Position numbers and translations under genes: made by a program. A DNA stretch of 64,000 bases from JAWLHK01 sp041690355 [NCBI: bacterium]. GTDB lineage: Bacteria; J088; JAWLBW01. The notes below the pieces were generated by a model. The model saw only the letters and a program-made list of their open reading frames with translations. It was not told the origin of the DNA and made no database searches. Below, piece after piece: positions 32,475 to 42,981 of the stretch. How positions within the stretch are numbered: position 1 is the first letter of the stretch; each line of letters begins with the position of its first letter. Location of the stretch: NCBI GenBank assembly GCA_041690355.1, contig JAWLHK010000012.1, forward strand, positions 1 to 64,000, in the 5' to 3' direction.

Positions 32475-32710
32475 CGGAACGGATTCCGGAGTCTGGAGAG
32501 GGGAATATCCTGGGGCCTCTCGAGTTCCTCCGGCCAGGCTCCCAGAACGTCCAGAAACTCCTGGGGCCATTCCTCTACCGGCTCCAGGATCACACGCCGA
32601 CCCTCCCGGCGCACCCGCACCTCCTCCATTCCGTCGTCAAAACGGCACGACTTCGGAAGACGAACCGCCTGGCTCCCCCCATTCCTGAACAGCTTCGCTC
32701 GCTTGCTCAT
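32471..32710 (-). CDS. vapB: AbrB-type VapB antitoxin
   Basis: 79 residues. SpoVT/AbrB swapped-hairpin DNA-binding domain: KLFRNGGSQAVRLPKSCRF near 6-24, then VRVRREGRRVILEPV. The C-terminal EFLDVLGAWPEELERP is the toxin-binding tail. The start codon lies six bases after TATACT, so the mRNA would be leaderless. Autoregulation is expected at the palindrome 32716-32739. Confidence 0.93.
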   Translation of the reverse strand: MSKRAKLFRNGGSQAVRLPKSCRFDDGMEEVRVRREGRRVILEPVEEWPQEFLDVLGAWPEELERPQDIPLSRLRNPFR

Positions 32711-32715
32711 TCCAA

Positions 32716-32745
32716 AAGTATAGACTATTATCTATACTTCTTCAA
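32716..32745 (-). promoter_or_regulatory. vapBC promoter and operator
   Basis: AAGTATAGA (32716-32724) and TCTATACTT (32731-32739) form a perfect 9-bp inverted repeat, spacer 6. On the minus strand TATACT (32717-32722) and TTGAAG (32740-32745) are 17 bp apart, so the palindrome covers the spacer and -10. The -35 abuts the stop codon of the upstream Nudix gene. Confidence 0.82.
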
Positions 32746-33431
32746 CGGGACCTCTCGTACCGCCACCCCCCGCGCAGCATGTGCAGCCGGTGCCGGGAAC
32801 CGGGGGCTTCGAGATTCATCGCGTCGTACCCCGCATCCCCCTCGTACAGCGCCACTTCTCCGTCAGGGACGAAGACGATCTTCGGATTGAACCTTTCCAC
32901 CACGTGGCGCTCGAAAAAGTCCGGAAGCGCAGCCACGCCGCAGACCTGCGCGAGCGACTGCAACGTAATGAAGGTCGGTGGCGGAAGCGCAATCTCGCCG
33001 CGCGCGCGGGCATCCAGAGCGGCGGCGGGCGGCATCCAGCGGGCGTCGATAATCTCCTCGCCGTCGACGCGCACTTCCTCCTCGCGCGGAACAGAGGCCA
33101 CGAAGAACCAGTTGGCGAACCTTCGCGGCCGCACGATCGAAGTAGTCCAGTGCGACAGCGGCCGCAGCGCCTGCGGATCGAGGACGAGCGCCGTCTCCTC
33201 GTGCACCTCGCGCACGGCGGTGCGCCGCGCGGTCTCCAGGTGATCGAGGGGAAAGGATTCAGCATCGGCGGCATCGACGCGTCCGCCGGGAAACACCCAG
33301 GCCCCGCCATGATACACGAGTTTCTCATGGCGGCGGACCATGAGCACCTCGAGGCCGTCGCCGTCGCGCAGGACGATGACCGATGCCGAAGGGCGGGCCG
33401 GCAAAACCCGATCGCCGGTTTCGCCGGTCAC
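32742..33431 (-). CDS. Nudix hydrolase
   Basis: 229 residues from GTG 33431, which overlaps the stop of the upstream gene as GTGA. Nudix box is spread over GGRVDAADAE, then TARRTAVREVHEETALVL near residues 53-88, with a short insertion between its G and E elements. The REVHEET core binds Mg2+. CoA-, NDP-sugar- or similar pyrophosphatase; the long C-terminus resembles NUDT19/CoA-type members. Last gene of the ABC-headed minus-strand operon. Confidence 0.87.
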   Translation of the reverse strand: MTGETGDRVLPARPSASVIVLRDGDGLEVLMVRRHEKLVYHGGAWVFPGGRVDAADAESFPLDHLETARRTAVREVHEETALVLDPQALRPLSHWTTSIVRPRRFANWFFVASVPREEEVRVDGEEIIDARWMPPAAALDARARGEIALPPPTFITLQSLAQVCGVAALPDFFERHVVERFNPKIVFVPDGEVALYEGDAGYDAMNLEAPGSRHRLHMLRGGWRYERSR

Positions 33432-34318
33432 GGCCTTCCCCCTGCTGGCGGCGGCAGCTCTTCCCGTGCCAGGAGCAGGTACAGAAAGGCTTCGGCTTCG
33501 GGGGTCATCCTTCCGGCCGCAAACGTGTCGAGCCAGGCGTGAATCTGCGCGGCGTACGGCGTCACCGCGGCCTCCAGCGCGCTCCGTTCCACGTCGGTGA
33601 GCTGGGCTGTGAAGCGCGCCCGGCACCCGTCATCGCCGACGCCGAGCCGCTGCGCCCAAGGGGTAAGATGGCGAAACGGTTCCGGTACCCGTGACGTTCG
33701 AGTTCTTCGCTCAAGGTCTTTCCGGCGTGCTTCGCATTCCTTCGCTTCGCGTTTCGCCATGGCTGCGGCGCGGCCGGGCTCGGCCTGCTCAAGAATTCGC
33801 TCGTACTCGTCGCGCAGGAACGCTGAAAAGAAATTCCGCGCGTGCAGAAAGCCATTCTTCAGAAGCGTCCGCGCGTTCACGGGGAAGCGGGCGGCTTCCA
33901 GGTCGTCGGCAATCGACGCCAGATCGATCCCCTGGCGCACCGCCGCCCGCTCGATGTCGCCACGCAGCAACGCCTCGCCGTTGGAATCTTCTTCGGCCTG
34001 CTCGGCGCGAAGAGTCAGCCAGTAGACTTCGTGGAGCACATTGGAGGGCTCCAGCCGATGGGCCCGCTCGACAGCGGCAAGGGCATCCGCGAGGGTCGAC
34101 TCGTCATGGTCGAGCGCATGGCCGAGCATGGCATGAGAAACTGCCGACGTGTCATCGAGTGCTACAGCCTCCCGGAGCACCGCCCGGGCCCGCCGCAGAA
34201 GATCAGGCGCATCCTCCTCAAGAGCGTGCGTCAACAGAACAACCCCGCTCGCATACCGCGATTGCGCATCTGGACCTTCAAGGGCACGCAGGATCTTCTC
34301 GAGCGAAGCGGGCTTCAT
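33428..34318 (-). CDS. Hypothetical helical (TPR-like) protein
   Basis: 296 residues, no signal peptide. N-terminal half looks like degenerate tetratricopeptide helices (LRRARAVLREAVALDDTSA, then SHAMLGHALDHD, then VERAHRLEPSNVLHEVYW). The C-terminal half is charged and helical with no recognisable motif. Co-transcribed with its neighbours (overlap with the Nudix gene, 46-bp gap from the upstream gene). Confidence 0.65.
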   Translation of the reverse strand: MKPASLEKILRALEGPDAQSRYASGVVLLTHALEEDAPDLLRRARAVLREAVALDDTSAVSHAMLGHALDHDESTLADALAAVERAHRLEPSNVLHEVYWLTLRAEQAEEDSNGEALLRGDIERAAVRQGIDLASIADDLEAARFPVNARTLLKNGFLHARNFFSAFLRDEYERILEQAEPGRAAAMAKREAKECEARRKDLERRTRTSRVPEPFRHLTPWAQRLGVGDDGCRARFTAQLTDVERSALEAAVTPYAAQIHAWLDTFAAGRMTPEAEAFLYLLLAREELPPPAGGRP

Positions 34319-34364
34319 GGAACCTGTGGGTGGACCTGTGGGTGGATCGCGCGCGGTCGCCAGC

Positions 34365-34754
34365 TCACGGCAGACTGCAGCTGCCGTTGCGGTAGTGAAA
34401 CAGTACTGAGCAGCTCGTATCGCCGTGGGCGCGGCGGCGGTGATCCACGCACAGTTTATAGACCGCCTTCAGCCACGGTGCGTCGCAGGTTTCGAGCCGG
34501 CTCTCGGCCAGAATACGCGTGTGGTCGGGACGCTCCTCGACCTGGTAGCCGACTCGCGCAAGCGCAGGCGCGGACACGATCTCCACACGCAGCTGCGCCT
34601 CGTGGGAGACGAACTCCGGGCGCTCGCGCGGCACCGCCGGACGGAATACGTAAACGACGAGCACGGCAAATCCGAAGACCCCGAGAATCAGGGCCGGATG
34701 GCGCGTGGCCCAGGCCGTAACCGCGCCCAGGCGATTGCCGGGACCGCCGGGCAT
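34365..34754 (-). CDS. Single-pass membrane protein of unknown function
   Basis: 129 residues. One transmembrane helix at ~20-38 (ALILGVFGFAVLVVYVF), then a soluble domain with four cysteines (ETCDAPWLKAVYKLCVD, then DTSCSVLFHYRNGSCSLP), suggesting disulfides in the periplasm. Begins 3 bp after the phosphoribosyltransferase gene. Confidence 0.7.
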   Translation of the reverse strand: MPGGPGNRLGAVTAWATRHPALILGVFGFAVLVVYVFRPAVPRERPEFVSHEAQLRVEIVSAPALARVGYQVEERPDHTRILAESRLETCDAPWLKAVYKLCVDHRRRAHGDTSCSVLFHYRNGSCSLP

Positions 34755-34757
34755 CGT

Positions 34758-35231
34758 TCAGTCTCCGTAATACGTTGCGAGCGGCCAGAGGGTAAACGGC
34801 GGCTTGGCGACCACGTCCCGGCGCCAGATGATCGAGGCGACGCCGTTCACGCGCACGCCCTGATGGCGCAGAACGTCGATGACCTTCTGCGTGGTCAGCC
34901 CGGTCGTGACGACGTCTTCGACCACGATGGCGCGCAGGCCGTTGATGATCTGGCCGCGCAGGCTGCCATCTTTGTTGAACTGCCCGTAGAGCGCCTCAGT
35001 CTGGCGCGAGAGCTCATGGGCGAAGGTGATGCCGCCATTGGCCACGGCGACGAAAAGATCCGTCTTCTGCAGATGGTCGCGGTAGTACCAGTGCAGCCAC
35101 TGAGAAGCAAGAAGCTCGCAGTCTTTCGGGGTCATGCGCGCGCAGTCGAAGCGCACCCGCGTGCGCACGCCCGATGCGAGTACGAAGTCGCCGTCCTCGC
35201 GCGTCTTCTGCAGGAGATTCTGTTCCCACAT
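34758..35231 (-). CDS. Phosphoribosyltransferase-like protein (orotate PRTase type)
   Basis: 157 residues. Type I PRTase fold with the PRPP-binding loop VVEDVVTTGLTT near 105-116 and a flanking DLFVAVANGG near 60-69. Shorter than PyrE (~200-215), with the N-terminal hood reduced, so it may be a salvage or regulatory variant. Lies within the ABC operon between DUF4340 (32-bp gap) and the membrane-anchored protein. Confidence 0.8.
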   Translation of the reverse strand: MWEQNLLQKTREDGDFVLASGVRTRVRFDCARMTPKDCELLASQWLHWYYRDHLQKTDLFVAVANGGITFAHELSRQTEALYGQFNKDGSLRGQIINGLRAIVVEDVVTTGLTTQKVIDVLRHQGVRVNGVASIIWRRDVVAKPPFTLWPLATYYGD

Positions 35232-35263
35232 GGTTATACCTCAGGGTACAGGATAGCAGCCGG

Positions 35264-36631
35264 TTACGGATCCGTCGATGGAGCGGGCTCGGGGGCGGAG
35301 GCGAAAGATTCGCCGTTCGCGGGCCAGTGCGACTGGAGAAACTCCGTCGGCGCCTTCGCTGCCGCCCCCGGCGCATCCGTCTGCACCCACACGGCCCACT
35401 CCCCCTCGGCACGGCCGAAGGCGAGCTCGGCGAGTTTCTTTCCGTCTGCGCCATACGCGACGAGACGGCGGGCGGGGGCCTCGAGCTGCAGATCCCGGCG
35501 TTCAGCCCTGCTCACGGCTTTCCACTCGTTCGCGCGGTACGCTTCCAGGGCCGCGAGCAGGGCGATGACCTTGTCGGCATCGGTGGCACCCGAGGCGCTC
35601 CCCGCAAGACGCCACTCGGCGCCGTGCCGCTCGAGCGCCGCCGTGAGGCTTCTGCCGTCGTAGAACTCCAGACGGCTCACGCGATCGGAAGCATGAGGAA
35701 ACAGGCGGCGATCCCGCAGGGCGTCGGGATCCTTGGCGAGCTGCTGATAGTTCCAGTCGGCGACCCGCAGGATGGCCGGGCGCCCCGCGGCGCGCGTGAA
35801 GCGGTCCTGCCCGTGCTGCGACCCGAATGCGATCTCGTGGCGGGTTCCGTTCGCGAGCTCAACCTCGAGCCGGGCCTCCGGTTGCACGAGGCCCGCTTTG
35901 GCGAGATCGCCGGCGGTCGGCATTTCGACCTGCCATCCCGCGATGCGCAGGGCGGCCAGATCGCGGGCGATGCCCCCGGCCACGCCGTCGTCGGCATCCA
36001 TGGAGACGGGCGCCGTCAGGCGCCAGTCTTCACCGTTGCGGCGTACGACCAGCTCGGGCTGCCCCGCCCGGCGGATGGTCACGGCCGTGACCTCCGAGGC
36101 GGCGAAGCGGAACATCTGCTTGTTACGGTAATCTCCCGCCGGACGTCCGGTGATCGATTCGATGCCGCCCGAGACCTGCAGTACGCGCGGCTCGTCGCCC
36201 CGGCGCACATACGTTTTTCCGCCGACCGGCGACCGTTTGCCGATGCGCACGATCTCTTCGCCCTGAGCGGTGCGGACGCGCACGACCGCGGCCGCCGGAT
36301 CGAGCCCGAACGGGGCAAAGTCGGTGACGTCGTCGATGGTCTCGATAGACGAAGAGCCTTCAATCTGGCTGAGCAGGCCCGTGACCGCCGGCTGCTCGGC
36401 CGTGTCGCTGACCGGACGTGCAAGGCGCCAGGTTTCGCCTTCGCGGACGATCTCGATCTCGCCGTCGGCGCCGCTGAGCACGATGGCGCGAATCTCGTCG
36501 CGCCGGGCCGTGAAGACCCGTGCCGCTTCCTTCTCGGCGCTCTCGGTCGCTTCCTTCCCTTTGAGCTCCACGAACCAGACGTAGCCGCCCAGCGCGGCGA
36601 GCAGCACGAGCACAATGAGCGTTCGCAGCAT
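35264..36631 (-). CDS. DUF4340-domain protein associated with an ABC exporter
   Basis: 455 residues. N-terminal membrane anchor LIVLVLLAALGGYVWFVEL (4-22), then repeated beta-rich DUF4340 modules: VLSGADGEIEIVREGETWRL, later VRRNGEDWRLTAPVSMDADDG, and again LERHGAEWRLAG, each of the form (hGxxWxL). Function unproven; the domain regularly follows GldG-like proteins, as here (10-bp gap). Probably faces the periplasm. Confidence 0.85.
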   Translation of the reverse strand: MLRTLIVLVLLAALGGYVWFVELKGKEATESAEKEAARVFTARRDEIRAIVLSGADGEIEIVREGETWRLARPVSDTAEQPAVTGLLSQIEGSSSIETIDDVTDFAPFGLDPAAAVVRVRTAQGEEIVRIGKRSPVGGKTYVRRGDEPRVLQVSGGIESITGRPAGDYRNKQMFRFAASEVTAVTIRRAGQPELVVRRNGEDWRLTAPVSMDADDGVAGGIARDLAALRIAGWQVEMPTAGDLAKAGLVQPEARLEVELANGTRHEIAFGSQHGQDRFTRAAGRPAILRVADWNYQQLAKDPDALRDRRLFPHASDRVSRLEFYDGRSLTAALERHGAEWRLAGSASGATDADKVIALLAALEAYRANEWKAVSRAERRDLQLEAPARRLVAYGADGKKLAELAFGRAEGEWAVWVQTDAPGAAAKAPTEFLQSHWPANGESFASAPEPAPSTDP

Positions 36632-36641
36632 GGCGGCCTCC

Positions 36642-38186
36642 TCAGCGCCGGCGCCAGCCGACGACGATGCCGAGCGTCAGCAGCAGCTGGGGAAAGATGA
36701 GGACGGCGAAGTTGAAGACATTCGACATCTGCTCATCGGTAAGGCGCACGAAGCTCGCCCGGGGCCCCTTGGGCCGAATCGCGATCTGCTTTTCCAGATC
36801 CGTGAGCCAGTTGGCGGCGTTCAGGAAGAAATCCGAATTGAAGAACGCCTGGGCGAACCGGTTGCTCACGAGGTCGGCGTCGCCGATGACGACGATTTTA
36901 GCCTTGCCTTCCCGCTCTTCGCCCGTAGCCGGCCCGACGGCAACGGCCAGGGGAACGGGGCCCTGCAGATCTTTGTTGTCGAGTTCGACTTCTCCGGTGT
37001 CGTAGAGCCGGTCGATTTCGGTTTCGCCCCAGCCCGTGGCTCCGCTCTTCATGATGGCCGTCGCGGCGTACCCTTCGGGTGCGACGCCGGGACTCACGGA
37101 GCGGGCCTGGGTCAACACGGTCTGTTTCTGGAATTCGCGCGTGATGGGATGTTCAGCGTCGTAACTGGTGACGACGGGCTGCAGGCCGAGCGATTCTCCT
37201 TCGAACAGTCGCAGCACGCGGTCGACGACGACGTCGTTGCCGACCTTGATCCCCCAGCGCGCCAGGAGTTCGTTGAGGGGGCCGCCGACACGCGGATCGA
37301 GCAGCACGTAGAGGCTGCCGCCGCGTTCCAGATAGGCCTGAAGGGTCGCGGTCTCGCTTTCGAGGTAGGGCTTTTCGGGCCCCGCGACGAGCACGACCGT
37401 GCAGTCGTCGGGTACCGCCGGGGCGGCGGCGAGAATGAGCGGCTTCAGCGCATAGTTCTCCCCTTCGAGCGCCTGTGCGGCGAGGGCGTAGCCGAACTCA
37501 GTCTGCGCGTCGCTGAGAGAGCGTTCGCCGTGCCCCTGAACCGTGCAGAGCGTCTTCTTGCCGACCGCGGTGATGTTGAGAATGGCGTTCGTCAGGCTTT
37601 CTTCGAGCGTGGCGGCATTGACCTGCTGCAGCGTCTTGCGGTCTTCGCCCACCTCGACGACGAGGGTCGCGTTCTGGCGGATGGCATAACGTTCGGCCAG
37701 CTCGGGGCGCTTGTCGGGATCGACGACTTCCCAGCTGAAGCGCTTGTCGTTGGCGTAACGGTAGCTACCGAGCAGATCCTCGATGGCGCCGGCCTGTCCC
37801 CCCACGAAGAAGCCGATGACGCGCACGTCCTGGGTCAAGTCACGCATGAGGTTCAGCGTGGAGTCCGACAGCGAGTAGACGCGGTTTTCGGTCAGATCCC
37901 AGCGCTTGTGGTTGCGAGCGGCGATGAAGTTGACGAGGACCAGAATGGCGAGAACGCCTGCCGCGTAGATCAGCGCGTTCGCTCCGGCCCGCGACGAGCG
38001 CCCGAGCAGGGCCGCCTTCAGATCCTGGAAGTTCAGGATGGCGGCCAGCAGGGCGAAGACACCTCCGGCGACGAGATTGATGAGGACATAGGCGCTCCGA
38101 AAAGTTCCGGTGTAGAGGCCGACCCCCAGACCGAACGCCAGCGCGATGAGACCGATGATGCCCAGAATACGCGAGATGGATTTCAT
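36642..38186 (-). CDS. GldG-like ABC auxiliary protein
   Basis: 514 residues. Several N-terminal hydrophobic segments (~8-25, 33-50, 78-95) and a C-terminal helix near 490-508 surround a large extracytoplasmic domain (ABC_transp_aux type, residues ~110-480), with NRVYSLSDSTLNLMRDL and a GATGWGETE loop. In Bacteroidetes, GldA-F-G power gliding; here the homologue is outside that phylum, so function is likely an ABC exporter of unknown cargo. 13-bp gap from the permease. Confidence 0.85.
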   Translation of the reverse strand: MKSISRILGIIGLIALAFGLGVGLYTGTFRSAYVLINLVAGGVFALLAAILNFQDLKAALLGRSSRAGANALIYAAGVLAILVLVNFIAARNHKRWDLTENRVYSLSDSTLNLMRDLTQDVRVIGFFVGGQAGAIEDLLGSYRYANDKRFSWEVVDPDKRPELAERYAIRQNATLVVEVGEDRKTLQQVNAATLEESLTNAILNITAVGKKTLCTVQGHGERSLSDAQTEFGYALAAQALEGENYALKPLILAAAPAVPDDCTVVLVAGPEKPYLESETATLQAYLERGGSLYVLLDPRVGGPLNELLARWGIKVGNDVVVDRVLRLFEGESLGLQPVVTSYDAEHPITREFQKQTVLTQARSVSPGVAPEGYAATAIMKSGATGWGETEIDRLYDTGEVELDNKDLQGPVPLAVAVGPATGEEREGKAKIVVIGDADLVSNRFAQAFFNSDFFLNAANWLTDLEKQIAIRPKGPRASFVRLTDEQMSNVFNFAVLIFPQLLLTLGIVVGWRRR

Positions 38187-38199
38187 GTCGTCTTCCTCC

Positions 38200-38973
38200 T
38201 CAGCGCCACTTGCGGGATTCGAGGCTGACCCCGGTCAGCACGAGCCCCGCACCGATGAAGGACACATAGTAAACGAGCCCCTTGGTGTCGATGACCCCCT
38301 TCACGAAATCTTCGTAGTGCCCGATGAGCGAGAGGTAGTCGAGCACGTCCTTCGAGGCTCCGCTCATGCTTATCGAGTTGATGTTGATCAGGTAAAACAT
38401 GAGCAGCACGACGAAGCACGAGACGGCGGCCACGATCTGGTTTTCGGTGAGCGAGCTCGTGAACAGTCCCACCGCAATGAAACAGGTGGCCAGAAGCAGC
38501 AGGCCGAGGTAACCGCTGACGACGGGACCGAGCTCGGGGTTGCCGTAGTGGAAGAGGAGTCCGGGGTAAAGGACGGTCAGCCCGATCATGACGGCGAGAA
38601 AAACGAAGGCCGCGGCGAATTTGCCGAGCACGATCTCGCCGATGCCCACCGGGCTCGTCATGAGCAGCTCATCGGTGCGCATCTTTCGCTCCTCGGCGAA
38701 AAGGCGCATGGTGATGAGCGGCACGGTGAGCACGAGAATGACCGTCATGTTCTGCAGGATGGGGGCGAGCACCATCTGGTTCAGATTCATCTGCATGAGC
38801 GCCTGCTGGTTCTGCATCTGCATGTAGAGGAAACTCATGAAGTTGAAGCGGTTCAACAGGCCGAAGAAGATCCACCCGTTGAGCAGCAGAAAGAAGGTGA
38901 GCACGATGTAGCCGATCGGGCTCGTGAAGATGCTGCGCAGTTCACGCGCGGCGATGAAGTACACGTTGCGCAT
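38200..38973 (-). CDS. GldF-like ABC-2 permease
   Basis: 257 residues, about six transmembrane helices (first at ~18-38, later near 75-95, 105-125, 130-150, 165-185 and 235-250). The N-terminal RELRSIFTSPIGYIVLTFF and the ERKMRTDELLMTSPVG loop are typical of GldF/NosY-like ABC-2 permeases. Works with the ATPase upstream (17-bp gap). Confidence 0.9.
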   Translation of the reverse strand: MRNVYFIAARELRSIFTSPIGYIVLTFFLLLNGWIFFGLLNRFNFMSFLYMQMQNQQALMQMNLNQMVLAPILQNMTVILVLTVPLITMRLFAEERKMRTDELLMTSPVGIGEIVLGKFAAAFVFLAVMIGLTVLYPGLLFHYGNPELGPVVSGYLGLLLLATCFIAVGLFTSSLTENQIVAAVSCFVVLLMFYLININSISMSGASKDVLDYLSLIGHYEDFVKGVIDTKGLVYYVSFIGAGLVLTGVSLESRKWR

Positions 38974-38990
38974 GGTTCTGTTCTCCGGAA

Positions 38991-39716
38991 TCAGGCTGCC
39001 GCCGGTTGCATGGTGAGCTGAATGAAGACTTCCTCGAGCGACCGTCCGGCTGCGAGGGCCGCAATCGTCTCGTCGGCCACGATCCGGCCGCGGTTGATGA
39101 TGACGGCGCGGTCGCAGGTCATGGCGACTTCAGGCAGGATGTGCGTCGAGAGTATGATCGTGTGGTTGCCCGCCAGGCTCTTGACCAGATTGCGGATCTC
39201 GATAATCTGCTGGGGGTCGAGTCCCGCGGTCGGCTCGTCGAGAATGAGCACGTCGGGGTCGTTGATGAGCGCCTGGGCGAGCCCCACCCGCTGCCGGTAC
39301 CCCTTGGACAGCTTTCCAATGCTGCGCTTCTCCATGTCGGCGATGCTGCACTGGTGCATGACCTGCTCGACACGGGCGCGGCGCTCGCGGGCGGGCACCC
39401 CTTTGATGCGGGCGACGAAGAGCAGAAAGCTGCCCACCGTCATGTCCAGATAAAGGGGCGGCACCTCGGGCATGTACCCGATGCGCTTCTTGACCTCGCG
39501 GGGTTCGCGCTGCACGTCATGACCGGCGATACGCACCGATCCCGAGGTGAGCGGCAGGTAGCCGGTGAGCATGCGCATGGTCGTGCTCTTGCCGGCGCCG
39601 TTGGGGCCGAGAAATCCGACGATTTCTCCCTTTTGCACCGCGAACGAGATGTCGCGCACCGCTTCGACTTCGCCGTAGCGCTTCACGAGGTGGTCGACCT
39701 GAATCATAGGCTCCAT
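38991..39716 (-). CDS. ABC transporter ATP-binding protein (GldA-like)
   Basis: 241 residues. Walker A GPNGAGKST near 36-44, signature LSKGYRQRVG near 135, Walker B VLILDEP near 156-162, and H-loop STHILPE near 190. ATG 39716 is preceded by AGGAGG 5 bp upstream; MIQVDHL (39707) is a less likely start. First gene of a minus-strand operon that continues to about 32742. Confidence 0.95.
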   Translation of the reverse strand: MEPMIQVDHLVKRYGEVEAVRDISFAVQKGEIVGFLGPNGAGKSTTMRMLTGYLPLTSGSVRIAGHDVQREPREVKKRIGYMPEVPPLYLDMTVGSFLLFVARIKGVPARERRARVEQVMHQCSIADMEKRSIGKLSKGYRQRVGLAQALINDPDVLILDEPTAGLDPQQIIEIRNLVKSLAGNHTIILSTHILPEVAMTCDRAVIINRGRIVADETIAALAAGRSLEEVFIQLTMQPAAA

Positions 39717-39780
39717 GAAACCTCCTAAGACGATCGGTGAATCGGTGGGTGGTAGAAGAAGGGTCACCGAACCATCGCAC

Positions 39781-39809
39781 ATGCTACCCATAATGTTGCA
39801 TGATTTCAA
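39781..39809 (-). promoter_or_regulatory. Promoter of the ABC/GldAFG operon
   Basis: Minus-strand TTGAAA (39804-39809), 17-bp spacer, TAGCAT (39781-39786). The transcript would begin ~58 bp before ATG 39716. The 403-bp gap (39717-40119) is shared with the divergent glnB gene. Confidence 0.6.
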
Positions 39810-39987
39810 CCAAATAGGCGCCGTTTCGGCCGGCGGTTCCGCACGCGGGGCCAGGAAGAAGCGTGTCGATTCGGCCGAATCGAACCGGGGGCGCGGCTGG
39901 CGCGCAAGGGTGCGGGGGGCAGCCTCGCGCGGGTGGCCTGCGTGCCCATCCGGTATGCAGGGATGATTTCTGGTGCCCGGATTCTAG

Positions 39988-40458
<471 letters not shown>

Positions 40459-40479
40459 GATTGTGCCCGCCTGAAATTT

Positions 40480-40517
40480 TTGACATTTTCCGCAGACGAC
40501 AGTACCCTGCCGTCTGC
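40480..40517 (+). promoter_or_regulatory. glnA promoter with inverted repeat over the -10
   Basis: TTGACA (40480-40485), 17 bp, TACCCT (40503-40508). GCAGACG (40492-40498) and CGTCTGC (40511-40517) are perfect 7-bp arms with a 12-nt spacer, placing a palindrome across the -10, a likely repressor or antiterminator site. Confidence 0.65.
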
Positions 40518-40563
40518 ATTCGTTTAACCCTGTGACTGTTCGTGTTTGAAAGGTAGGTTCTCC

Positions 40564-41985
<1,422 letters not shown>

Positions 41986-42012
41986 TCGGGCAGTCCCGGT
42001 TCACACATGCGA

Positions 42013-42045
42013 AAGCCCGCTTCTGAAAGGAAGCGGGCTTTTTTC
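42013..42045 (+). terminator. Intrinsic terminator after glnA
   Basis: AAAGCCCGCTTC and GAAGCGGGCTTT form a stem around a 6-nt loop and run into six T residues, 28 bp after the glnA stop. Confidence 0.93.
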
Positions 42046-42092
42046 ATGCCCGCATGCGGGCGGCGGGCAGGCACAGATCGATGTGCCGTGCG

Positions 42093-42965
42093 CTACGCTT
42101 GGTCCCGATCCGGCGTCCGGCGCCCGCCCTCCGCCCCGGGGCGATGGAAGTCGGGCCGCTCGTCGAGCCAGGTGCTCCGGCCGCGAAACCGGAGGCCCTC
42201 GCGCAGGAGCGCTTCGTGCGGCCCGGCGTAGTAGACGCGCTCGAGGTAGAGCCCGTCGGGAGGCGCCGTCTGACCCGCCCGCCTGCGGTCGCATGCCTGA
42301 ATGACGGCCGCCATTTCGGCTGCAGAGCGCTTGCCGAGACCGACCTCGACCAGGGTGCCGACGATATTGCGCACCATGTATTTCAGAAACCCCTCGCCCG
42401 CAATGCGGAAGTGGAGCTCGTCGCCCACCGCCTGCCAGCCCACGCGGAAGATGGTGCGCACGGTCTCTTCGACTTCGGTGTTGGTGGCCTGAAACGAAGC
42501 GAAGTCGTGGCGCCCGGCCAGGGCCGTGGCGGCCTCGATCATGGCCTCGAGATCGAGGGGTGCGACGACGTGCCAGACACGCCCGCGATCGAGCGCCGTG
42601 CGCTGACGACGGTTAAGAATCCGGTAACAGTACGTCTTCGAGAGGGCGCTGCGGCGCGCGTGAAATTCAGCCGGCATCTCGGCGATCCCGAGCAGCGCGA
42701 TGTCGCGGGGGAGGTGGTGATTGACGCCGCCGCGCAGGGCGTCGAGCGGCAGGTCGGTCTCGAGCTCGACGTTGCCGACCTGAAACATCGCGTGCACGCC
42801 CGCATCGGTGCGGCCGCTGCAGTGCACGACGGGGGGCTCGGCCGATCCAGTGAGCCGCTGCAGGGCTCGGCGCACTTCGTCGTGAACCGTGCGGCGACCG
42901 GGCTGCAGCTGCCATCCGGAAAAAGCGGCGCCGTCGTATTCGAGAATCAGCCCCAGGTTGCGCAT
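42093..42965 (-). CDS. truA: tRNA pseudouridine(38-40) synthase
   Basis: 290 residues. TruA motif GRTDAGVHAM near 51-60 contains the catalytic Asp. Other family segments: LEYDGAAFSGWQLQPG near 8-23 and FLKYMVRNIVG near 198. Modifies the anticodon stem of tRNA. The last ~30 residues (RPDFHRPGAEGGRR) are an extension. Follows the outer-membrane protein by 16 bp; last gene of the asd operon. Confidence 0.95.
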   Translation of the reverse strand: MRNLGLILEYDGAAFSGWQLQPGRRTVHDEVRRALQRLTGSAEPPVVHCSGRTDAGVHAMFQVGNVELETDLPLDALRGGVNHHLPRDIALLGIAEMPAEFHARRSALSKTYCYRILNRRQRTALDRGRVWHVVAPLDLEAMIEAATALAGRHDFASFQATNTEVEETVRTIFRVGWQAVGDELHFRIAGEGFLKYMVRNIVGTLVEVGLGKRSAAEMAAVIQACDRRRAGQTAPPDGLYLERVYYAGPHEALLREGLRFRGRSTWLDERPDFHRPGAEGGRRTPDRDQA

Positions 42966-42981
42966 CGGACGAGGCCGAGCG

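Noticed and set aside
42001-42294. Possible small gene after glnA
   Set aside because: The segment is an intrinsic terminator and antisense of truA.
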